From positions 1 through 7,900 of the forward strand of contig JAISRD010000128.1 in NCBI GenBank assembly GCA_031273835.1: a stretch of 7,900 nt of DNA, read 5' to 3'. This DNA comes from Treponema sp. GTDB lineage: Bacteria; Spirochaetota; Spirochaetia; Treponematales; Breznakiellaceae. Positions 1 through 5,541 of this stretch are shown piece after piece (the first letter of the stretch is position 1; each line of letters opens with the position of its first letter). The notes under the pieces were generated by a model, which ran no database searches, was not told the DNA's origin, and worked only from the letters and a program-made list of their open reading frames with translations. The position numbers were made by a program, and so were the translations under genes.

Positions 1-14
1 GCGGAGAAGCGCGG

Positions 15-593
15 CTATTTTTTTATGGTAAAGCTGATCTCCCTTGAGGATCCCAGGTAGCGTTCGTTCCCGGCAAAGGAAACCCTTACCCGGTAGCGGC
101 CCGGATCGGAGGGGGGGCCCGGCAGGGGATCTTCGGAGTCAGCGGCATAGTAGGTAACGGTAAGGGGTACGGGTTTATCCGCTTCGGCGGAAACCTGTTT
201 GGGCAGGCCGTCCCAGGCCGCTTCCTGGTTTTCTCCGGCGGTGATCGTAACCAGGGCCTTCTGGATATAGTATTCCACCGAAACGGGCCTCCCCCCGGCG
301 TAGCCTTCTCCGGCGGGCCGTTCTATCCGGGCGTAGTAAGACCCCACTTCGGAGGGGGCCTCGGCGCTTCCTCCCTCGTCCCGTTCCAGGGCTTCCAGGC
401 TTGGAAAATAGGTAATGACCAGGGGGGCGCCGTCCCCGGCGCTGCGGGCGTCGATGGGCTGCCTTTCGCCGTTGTAGAGGGTATGCTGATAGGTCGCCGA
501 GGTGATGATGGGCGGCTCCGCAGGCTCCGGTTTCCGGGTCCCGCAGGAGAGGCACAGGGCGGACAGGACAAACAGGGGGATAAAGAATTTCAC
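15..593 (-). CDS. Small predicted lipoprotein with two MBG-like repeats
   Basis: Predicted 192-residue exported lipoprotein of unknown role. The N-terminus is a short hydrophobic signal (MKFFIPLFVLSALCLSC) with the likely lipidated Cys at 17. The box A-L-C-L-S-C is relaxed, with Leu at -4, as in spirochaetes. The mature part is an internal duplication of about 80 residues each (about 29-111 and 114-191). YNGERQPIDA pairs with WDGLPKQVSA, PLVITYFPS with PLTVTYYAA, and PSEVGSYYARI with PSDPGRYRVRV; the copies end YYIQK and FTIKK. The pattern matches the bacterial Ig-like MBG repeats of surface proteins. I chose GTG at 593 over GTG at 599. The 593 start has GGAG five bases upstream and forms a GTGA overlap with the cysK stop, so translation is probably coupled. 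It is the last gene of the operon visible here. A ligand or adhesion role cannot be read from sequence. The lipoprotein call is fairly secure; the MBG assignment is moderate. Confidence 0.75.
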   Translation of the reverse strand: MKFFIPLFVLSALCLSCGTRKPEPAEPPIITSATYQHTLYNGERQPIDARSAGDGAPLVITYFPSLEALERDEGGSAEAPSEVGSYYARIERPAGEGYAGGRPVSVEYYIQKALVTITAGENQEAAWDGLPKQVSAEADKPVPLTVTYYAADSEDPLPGPPSDPGRYRVRVSFAGNERYLGSSREISFTIKK

Positions 594-1552
594 GTCCACT
601 CCAGATCCGAAAGCTGGGTCGAAAGGTAGCGTTCCCCTGAATCGGGGAGTACCGCCACGATGTTTTTACCCCGGTTTTCTTCCCGGCCGGCAAGCTCCAG
701 GGCGGCCCAGAGGGCGGCCCCGGCGGAAATGCCGGTGAGTATCCCCTCGATCCGGGCGGCCCGGCGGGCGGTAACGAGGGCGTCCTCGTTGGTAACCCGG
801 ATAATCCCGTCCAGGATGGAACGGTTAAGCACCTTGGGAATAAAACCCGCGCCTATTCCCTGAATGCGGTGGGGGCCGGGCCTGCCTCCGGAAAGGACCG
901 GAGACGCGTCGGGTTCCACGGCGATGATCTTTACCTCCGGCTTCCGGGCCTTGAGCACCTCCCCGACCCCGGTTATGGTTCCGCCGGTCCCCACGCCGGC
1001 CACAAAAATATCCACGGTCCCCTCCGTATCGGCCCAGATTTCCAGGGCGGTGCCCCGCCGGTGGGCCTCCGGGTTGGCGGGGTTTTCGAACTGGAGGGGC
1101 ATAAAACTGCCGGGAATCTGGCCGACCAGTTCCCGGGCCTTCCTGACCGAACCGTTCATCCCGTCCTTTGCCGAAGTAAGGACCACGTCCGCCCCCAGCA
1201 TCGCCGCGAGTTTACGGCGTTCCACCGACATGGTTTCCGGCATGGTAAGGATCAGGCGGTACCCCCGGGCGGCGCAGGCAAAGGCCAGGCCTATGCCGGT
1301 ATTCCCCGAGGTGGGCTCGATAACGGTTCCGCCGGGGGTGAGTTTTCCATCCCCTTCGGCGGTGTCAAGCATGGCGGCCCCGATACGGCATTTGACGCTG
1401 TTCATGGGGTTAAAGGATTCCACCTTGGCAAGGACCGCGCCGGGAAGATCCTTCCCCAGCCTGGCAAGCCTTACCAGGGGGGTGTTTCCCCGGGCCTGGG
1501 TAATATCCCCGTAAACGGTTCCCCGGAAGAGGGGGATGTTTTGTTTACTCAT
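590..1552 (-). CDS. cysK: Cysteine synthase (O-acetylserine sulfhydrylase), CysK type
   Basis: PLP-dependent enzyme that condenses O-acetyl-L-serine with sulfide to give L-cysteine and acetate in the cytoplasm. The 320 residues match the full length of the family. Visible landmarks are the Schiff-base Lys54 in NPMNSVKCRIG, the substrate loop EPTSGNTG (79-86), the MPETMSVERR segment (104-113), the PLP-phosphate loop GVGTGGTITG (186-195), and near the C-terminus GIGAGF, GISAGAA and the PDSGERYLST motif. The SVKCR form (Cys after the Lys) is the same as in enterobacterial CysK, so this is not a degenerate active site. There is no haem domain or C-terminal CBS domain, which argues against cystathionine beta-synthase. 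CysM or phosphoserine-using relatives are less likely but not excluded. The ATG overlaps the ATPase stop as ATGA (1549-1552), which implies coupling to the ABC transporter. The stop overlaps the next gene as GTGA. Confidence 0.93.
   Translation of the reverse strand: MSKQNIPLFRGTVYGDITQARGNTPLVRLARLGKDLPGAVLAKVESFNPMNSVKCRIGAAMLDTAEGDGKLTPGGTVIEPTSGNTGIGLAFACAARGYRLILTMPETMSVERRKLAAMLGADVVLTSAKDGMNGSVRKARELVGQIPGSFMPLQFENPANPEAHRRGTALEIWADTEGTVDIFVAGVGTGGTITGVGEVLKARKPEVKIIAVEPDASPVLSGGRPGPHRIQGIGAGFIPKVLNRSILDGIIRVTNEDALVTARRAARIEGILTGISAGAALWAALELAGREENRGKNIVAVLPDSGERYLSTQLSDLEWT
599..602 (-). promoter_or_regulatory. Shine-Dalgarno GGAG deciding the GTG 593 start
   Basis: On the minus strand GGAG is followed by five bases and then GTG at 593-591. 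The upstream in-frame GTG at 599 overlaps the last base of this motif, so it would leave no ribosome-binding site. The motif lies inside the 3' end of cysK. Confidence 0.6.
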
Positions 1553-2454
1553 ATTGAATACTCGCTTTCCTGATTAAGGTCATACTGGAACATGGCGAAG
1601 ATCCTGTCCTGAATATCGATGATCCCGGGGTCCGTCCGCGCCCTGGGCCTTGCTATATCCACCGGTATGCGGTTCCGTATCGTGCCGGGGCCGGGGGAAA
1701 AAACCACCACCTCGTCGGAAAGGTACACCGCCTCGGAGACATCGTGGGTAACCATGACAATGATCACCGGAAAGGAACTTTTCCTGGTCTGTTCCCAAAG
1801 CCGCAGAAGATCGTCCTGAAGCTTTTCCCGGGTCAGGGCGTCCACCGCTGCGAAGGGCTCGTCCATCAGTATGATCTTGGGCTCCACCGAAAGGGCCCGG
1901 GCAAGGGCCAGCCTCTGCCGCATGCCCCCGGAAAGCTGGGAAGGGTATTTGTACTCGGCCCCGCCGAGGCCCACCTGGTTTAGAAAATACCGGGCCTTTT
2001 CGTTTAACTCATTCCGGCGGGGCTTCTTTTTCCCGTTTCCACTGCGGAGCGTGAGGGCGAAATTGATATTCTGGAGAACCGTCATCCAGGGAAAGATCGC
2101 GTAATCCTGAAAAACCAGGGCAATGTCGTGTTTGGGCCGGTCCCGGAAAACCCCGTTTGCCAGGGGCGAAATAAAGCGGTAACGGCGTTTGTAGTCTTCC
2201 ATCTCCTTCCGGGTCGAGGGGAGGGGCTCCAGTACCCGCTTGCCGTCAATAATAACCTCCCCGTCGGTGGGCGCCTGGAGGCCCGCCAGGATCTCCAGAA
2301 AGGTTGATTTGCCGCAGCCCGAGGGGCCCAGCAGGGTAACTATCTTTCCGTCGGGGATGCTGAGGCTGACATTCAATACCGCCGTAAGCCCCTCGGCAAG
2401 GCCCTTTTCGTTAATCACGGAAAAAAACTTGCTGATGCTCTTAGCTTCTATCAT
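1549..2454 (-). CDS. ABC transporter ATPase, NitT/TauT (nitrate/sulfonate/taurine-like) type
   Basis: Cytoplasmic nucleotide-binding subunit that powers the importer encoded with it. All motifs are intact (301 residues from ATG 2454): Walker A GPSGCGKST (43-51), Q-loop VFQDYAIFPW (Q116), signature LSGGMRQR (174-181), Walker B IILMDEP ending at 200, D-loop Asp205, and H-loop VTHD (His237). The FPWMTV stretch after the Q-loop is typical of TauB/SsuB/NrtD-like ATPases. The distance from Walker A to the Q-loop is about 30 residues longer than usual. The extra segment (about 73-110) is rich in charged and aromatic residues. The C-terminal tail (about 250-301) is longer than the minimal domain but shows no recognisable regulatory domain. 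A TTG lies directly before the ATG; I preferred ATG because GGAGGGGG then sits six bases upstream. The substrate is not readable from this subunit. Confidence 0.9.
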   Translation of the reverse strand: MIEAKSISKFFSVINEKGLAEGLTAVLNVSLSIPDGKIVTLLGPSGCGKSTFLEILAGLQAPTDGEVIIDGKRVLEPLPSTRKEMEDYKRRYRFISPLANGVFRDRPKHDIALVFQDYAIFPWMTVLQNINFALTLRSGNGKKKPRRNELNEKARYFLNQVGLGGAEYKYPSQLSGGMRQRLALARALSVEPKIILMDEPFAAVDALTREKLQDDLLRLWEQTRKSSFPVIIVMVTHDVSEAVYLSDEVVVFSPGPGTIRNRIPVDIARPRARTDPGIIDIQDRIFAMFQYDLNQESEYSI

Positions 2455-2460
2455 CAATAT

Positions 2461-2468
2461 CCCCCTCC
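2461..2468 (-). promoter_or_regulatory. Shine-Dalgarno GGAGGGGG of the ABC ATPase gene
   Basis: This purine-rich motif lies six bases before ATG 2454 and only three before TTG 2457, which supports the ATG start. It falls in the 45-bp gap after the permease stop. Confidence 0.6.
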
Positions 2469-2499
2469 ATCAGTATCCCCGTTGTGGTTCTTTTCATGT

Positions 2500-3327
2500 T
2501 CAGCGTCCCAGCTTCCAGACCGCCAGTTTAATTTCAACATACTTCAAAACTTCGATAAGGAACCATCCGATAAAGCCGAGGATCACCATGCACACCAGCA
2601 TTTCGGGGATTACAAAATAATCCTTGGCCTGGCCCAGGAGATACCCTATGCCCATGCGGCCCCCGTAGGATTCGCCGATCAGGAGCATCACAAGCCCCAT
2701 GGCGACCCCGGTCTTGAGGCTCATGATGATAGAGCCGAAGGCGTGCCAAAAATAAATTTTCCGCAGCAGGGTAAATTCGCTGGCCCCGAAAACCCTGGCC
2801 GATGCAAGGTAGCGGGGATCGGTATCCTTGATGCCCTGGTAGGTGTTAAAGAGGACAGGGTAGAAGATCCCGATGAACATCAAAAATATGTGCATTTTGG
2901 AACCGATGCCGAAAAAGATGATCGTCATGGGAACCCAGGCCGGCGGGGGAATAGGGGAGAGGAGCTGCCAGAGGGGGAGTATGAAAGCCCGGATCTTGAG
3001 GTTCCAGCCCATCAAAAGGCCGATGGGAACCGCCAGGATCACGGCGGCGGCAAAGGCGGCAAAGAAGCGGCCCAGGCTGTACAGGATATGAAGGACCAGC
3101 TGCCGGTGAAGCAGCATGTCCCAGAATTTTCCCGCCACCGTGCTCAGGGAGGGAATAAGGCTTTTGGGCAGCACCCCCCAGCGGGGAAGGAATTCCCACA
3201 AAAGGAGCAGGGGTATCAGTACCGACAGGAATTCCGGGGAGAAAAAATTCCCCAGGGAATTTTTGAGGAACCCCCAGAGCTCCAGAAAAACCCGGCGTAT
3301 CCCCCTGGTCTCATAATTTTCCGTCAT
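2500..3327 (-). CDS. ABC transporter permease, NitT/TauT (BPD inner-membrane) type
   Basis: Inner-membrane channel subunit (275 residues) of the importer, expected to act as a homodimer. Hydrophobic segments are visible at about 33-48, 84-106, 113-125, 130-160, 197-217 and 242-262, giving about six transmembrane helices. The coupling (EAA) loop that docks the ATPase is at about 177-191 (ARVFGASEFTLLRKI) and keeps its conserved Gly. The run SPIPPPAWVPMTIIFFGIG followed by FYPVLFNTYQGIKD is characteristic of SsuC/TauC/ThiX-like permeases. The ATG at 3327 has a G-rich motif about five bases upstream. The gene lies between the binding-protein gene, from which a hairpin separates it, and the ATPase gene, so the three form one importer. 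Family membership is clear; substrate specificity is not visible. Confidence 0.9.
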   Translation of the reverse strand: MTENYETRGIRRVFLELWGFLKNSLGNFFSPEFLSVLIPLLLLWEFLPRWGVLPKSLIPSLSTVAGKFWDMLLHRQLVLHILYSLGRFFAAFAAAVILAVPIGLLMGWNLKIRAFILPLWQLLSPIPPPAWVPMTIIFFGIGSKMHIFLMFIGIFYPVLFNTYQGIKDTDPRYLASARVFGASEFTLLRKIYFWHAFGSIIMSLKTGVAMGLVMLLIGESYGGRMGIGYLLGQAKDYFVIPEMLVCMVILGFIGWFLIEVLKYVEIKLAVWKLGR

Positions 3328-3353
3328 ACAGACCCCCGCAAGGCGGCCGGAAA

Positions 3354-3376
3354 CCGTCCGGGAATTTCCCGGACGG
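3354..3376 (-). terminator. Intercistronic hairpin between binding-protein and permease genes
   Basis: A perfect 10-bp inverted repeat, CCGTCCGGGA, has a 3-base loop and begins eight bases after the binding-protein stop codon (3387-3385). It is very GC-rich, but only three T's follow it on the transcribed strand. It therefore looks like a processing, stabilising or partial-attenuation hairpin rather than a full rho-independent terminator. Such hairpins after the first gene of import operons commonly keep the binding protein in excess over the membrane subunits; applying that here is inference. Confidence 0.7.
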
Positions 3377-3384
3377 CCCGGTTA

Positions 3385-4368
3385 TTACCAGGTGATGCGC
3401 TTAAATTCAGGGGCAAACAAAGCGTCGCCGGGGTTCCGGTCTATGGTTCCCTGGTTTACCAATGCCTGGGCATAGCCCTTAAGCCCCTGGGTGTCAAGGC
3501 GGGTGGTGAATCCCAGCTTGGGATTGCTGTTGATGATGGCCTGTTCGGAAACGTTTACATATTTCCGGGCTATGGCCACAATGTCGGGCGCGGTGGGATT
3601 CTTCAAAATCAGCTTGTTCGCTTCGTCAATGGCCGCGATAAAGGCCTTGGCGTCCTTAAGGCGGGTCTTGATGAAGTTCGTATTGGCGTTGATCGTCCGG
3701 CAGGGCGGGTTAAGGCCCGCCAGGTTCGGATCGGTCCTGCCGTCGCCGTTGGCGTCGGAATGCCCGTCAAAGATCGTCTTGTATTTGGACCGCCCCGCGC
3801 TGTCCTTAAGCAGCAGGGCTTCCGCCACAAAGGGCTCTTCCAGGATGGCGCCGCGGACGCTCCCCGCTTCCAGGGCCGCCAGGGCCGCGCCGGGGGCCAG
3901 GGAAACCAGCTCAAAAACAGTATTGTACTCCCCCTTTAGGGTATCCCGGATGGCGATGACCGCGCAGCAGGTGGTGGAAAGCCCCGCAAGCTGGAGATTC
4001 TGAAGGTCCTGAGGGTTTTTTATGGGGGAATTTACCGGCACCACCAGTACCGACGTACAGGGTATCTTTACCTGGCTGATGATGGTTATGTTCTGCCCCC
4101 TGGCGATGGGGGTAATAACCCCCGTGGGGCAATTAAACACAATATCCGCTTCCCCCCCGACCACCGCGGCGACGCCGGAACTGGTCTGTCTGATTTCCAC
4201 ATCAAGCTTCCGCTTTGAGAAAAATCCCTTCTCGAAGGCCACATACAAATTAAGGTGATGGGTTGAATTTGCATCGGCGACGATGATCTTCTGCCTTGAC
4301 CGCTGAGCCCACAGCGCCGTTCCCGCCAGCAGGAACGCCAGGGCCAGACACGCGATTTTTTTGTTCAT
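3385..4368 (-). CDS. Exported NMT1/THI5-like ABC substrate-binding protein
   Basis: Periplasmic (or surface-tethered) solute receptor, 327 residues. The signal peptide has MNKK, a hydrophobic core at 5-20, and probable cleavage after ALWA (21); no lipobox is seen. The mature protein has the periplasmic-binding fold of the NitT/TauT/ThiY group: the N-terminal VAFEKGFFSKRKLDVEI segment, the GGEADIVF motif (71-78), and a second lobe with APGAALAALEAGSVRGAILEEPF (158-180). Two features are odd. D205-x-N207-x-D209-G-x-x-D213 resembles an EF-hand/dockerin calcium loop. There are also five cysteines after the signal (80, 104, a CC pair at 134-135, and 223), many for an exported receptor. The ligand is unknown; thiamine/pyrimidine precursors, sulfonates or similar anions are candidates by family. 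The CCCFC motif of eukaryotic THI5 enzymes is absent. The start is fixed by AGGAGG nine bases upstream. It is the first gene of the operon. Confidence 0.88.
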   Translation of the reverse strand: MNKKIACLALAFLLAGTALWAQRSRQKIIVADANSTHHLNLYVAFEKGFFSKRKLDVEIRQTSSGVAAVVGGEADIVFNCPTGVITPIARGQNITIISQVKIPCTSVLVVPVNSPIKNPQDLQNLQLAGLSTTCCAVIAIRDTLKGEYNTVFELVSLAPGAALAALEAGSVRGAILEEPFVAEALLLKDSAGRSKYKTIFDGHSDANGDGRTDPNLAGLNPPCRTINANTNFIKTRLKDAKAFIAAIDEANKLILKNPTAPDIVAIARKYVNVSEQAIINSNPKLGFTTRLDTQGLKGYAQALVNQGTIDRNPGDALFAPEFKRITW

Positions 4369-4377
4369 AACGATAAA

Positions 4378-4383
4378 CCTCCT
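4378..4383 (-). promoter_or_regulatory. Consensus Shine-Dalgarno AGGAGG of the binding-protein gene
   Basis: A full anti-SD match lies nine bases before ATG 4368. It is the strongest ribosome-binding site in the window, consistent with high production of the receptor. Confidence 0.8.
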
Positions 4384-4411
4384 GTTAAATTCCTAGTAAA
4401 TATATGGGATT

Positions 4412-4441
4412 ATATTACAATATGCCGATAGGAAAAGTCAA
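4412..4441 (-). promoter_or_regulatory. Sigma-70-like promoter of the importer-cysK operon
   Basis: On the minus strand a TTGACT -35 box (4441-4436), an 18-base spacer and a TAATAT -10 box (4417-4412) lie in a strongly AT-rich gap. The start point would be near 4405, giving a 5' leader of about 36 bases. That is too short for a TPP, SAM or cobalamin riboswitch. No clear operator dyad is seen around it. Confidence 0.65.
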
Positions 4442-4452
4442 GATGTATTATG

Positions 4453-4470
4453 AAAAAATCCGGTTTTTTT
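4453..4470. terminator. Weak A-run/T-run element after the phosphoesterase gene
   Basis: Six A's, CCGG-containing bases and seven T's form a symmetrical element just past the phosphoesterase stop codon (4479-4477). On the minus strand it reads as a T-run preceded by an A-T stem. The stem is A-T only, so it is a poor intrinsic terminator; at best it is a weak, possibly bidirectional one. Confidence 0.3.
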
Positions 4471-4476
4471 AAGCTG

Positions 4477-5541
4477 CTATTCGGTCTTTGCCGGCAGATT
4501 TCCCAGCAGCTCAATCCGGGCCTTAATGTAATCCAGCTTATCCTGGTTCAGTACCGCCCGGCGGCGGCGGGTGCCCTTTAGTTTTTCCACCTCGTAGTTT
4601 CCCCGGCTGACAAATTTTCTTTCCATCCCTTCGGTGAACCAGTACACCAGGGCTATGCTCTCCGTATCCAGTTCCAGGGCGTTTATCCCCCTGCGGCTTA
4701 TGGCGCTGCCTGAATTAAACAGACAGGGCACGGAGAGTTCGTCGCCGTAAAGGCTCTGGCGCAGCACGTCCCTCCGTTCGGATCTTTTAAGTTTGCCCAG
4801 CTCGGTAAGCAGGGTTTCCACCTCTTTGGCTATGATCTCCTTTTCACGCGAAGCGGGATAATCCCTGCAGAGCCGCTCTATCTCGAACTTGATAAAATCA
4901 AAGCGCCCCAAAGACTCAAAGAGGGCCCTGTGGGTGTGGCCTATGACGGAAATACAGTTATGCCGCCGGGAAAAATTATAGGCCTGCCGTTCCGCGAAAA
5001 AACGCCGGTGGGGGCTGCGGGCGCTGGAGATGTTTCTGATCCCGAAGGGGGTTAAGACATAGCGTAAGAGGCTGCGGACCACGTTGTTGTAGTTGGTGTA
5101 AACCCGCGACGACTGATGGCCGTGGTACACATAAATGGGAAGCTGGGCCGTGTTAATGCGCAGGACGTCGTACAGTGGATAGGGGTAATTTTTCTCAAAA
5201 ACCAGATCCCCGTCATGGTTCCCCAGGGTTTTGGTAAGCCGGTTTTCCCCGGTAAAAAGATCAAAAATACGGTACAGATTCGGCCACTGTTCCCGTATCT
5301 TTTTTAGGGAATAACGCTGAAGTTCCTCCACATCCCCGTTAAGGATGAGATGCCAGCCTGCCGGATAATAGTAGTATTCCAGCATCTCCGCAAGGAGTTT
5401 TCCGTTGGGGGCAAGATCGTCCCGGTTCCCGCAGCCCATGTGGAGGTCGCTGATAATCAGCGCCTTTTTTACGGCGCTTAAATCAAGGACGGCGCCCCGG
5501 GCCGGATTAAGAATGCCGGAAGAAAAGCCTGTCTCAGCCAT
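4477..5541 (-). CDS. Calcineurin-like metallophosphoesterase
   Basis: Cytoplasmic two-metal phosphoesterase of unknown substrate, 354 residues. The five family motifs are in order: SDLHMG (31-36, metal ligands Asp32 and His34), NGDVEE (68-73, Asp70), LGNHDGD (106-112, Asn108/His109), YHGH (139-142) and GHTH (201-204). All expected metal ligands are present, so it should be active. The order and spacing resemble LpxH-like or general Metallophos proteins, but the GDxxE box and the long region after 205 do not fit LpxH well. After the core there is a predicted helical, charged section (about 216-270), an SGSA strand region near 278, and a basic C-terminus (KGTRRRRAVLNQ). No signal peptide or membrane span is seen. 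The ATG lies inside the upstream DHH-CBS gene with an 8-bp overlap (5534-5541), so the two are probably made together. Confidence 0.82.
   Translation of the reverse strand: MAETGFSSGILNPARGAVLDLSAVKKALIISDLHMGCGNRDDLAPNGKLLAEMLEYYYYPAGWHLILNGDVEELQRYSLKKIREQWPNLYRIFDLFTGENRLTKTLGNHDGDLVFEKNYPYPLYDVLRINTAQLPIYVYHGHQSSRVYTNYNNVVRSLLRYVLTPFGIRNISSARSPHRRFFAERQAYNFSRRHNCISVIGHTHRALFESLGRFDFIKFEIERLCRDYPASREKEIIAKEVETLLTELGKLKRSERRDVLRQSLYGDELSVPCLFNSGSAISRRGINALELDTESIALVYWFTEGMERKFVSRGNYEVEKLKGTRRRRAVLNQDKLDYIKARIELLGNLPAKTE

Noticed and set aside
590..1552. Cys after the PLP lysine in CysK (SVKCR instead of SVKDR) as a damaged site
   Set aside because: Enterobacterial CysK has the same SVKCR form, so it is a normal variant.
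869..1573. Plus-strand open frames (216 and 234 codons) antisense to cysK
   Set aside because: Low-complexity, Gly/Pro-rich translations with no motif, fully covered by a well-conserved cysK on the other strand.
2482..3939. Long plus-strand open frame (485 codons) antisense to permease and receptor genes
   Set aside because: Its product is rich in Gly, Pro, Lys and Gln without domain pattern, and it lies opposite two clear genes of an intact operon. It is a codon-bias shadow.
3385..4368. Receptor as a THI5-type pyrimidine synthase
   Set aside because: It has a signal peptide and sits with permease and ATPase genes. The CCCFC motif of the eukaryotic enzyme is missing; only a CC pair is present.
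4369..4476. Possible TPP or SAM riboswitch before the importer operon
   Set aside because: The predicted leader is about 36 bases and the gap is AT-rich without the conserved helices or motifs of either riboswitch.
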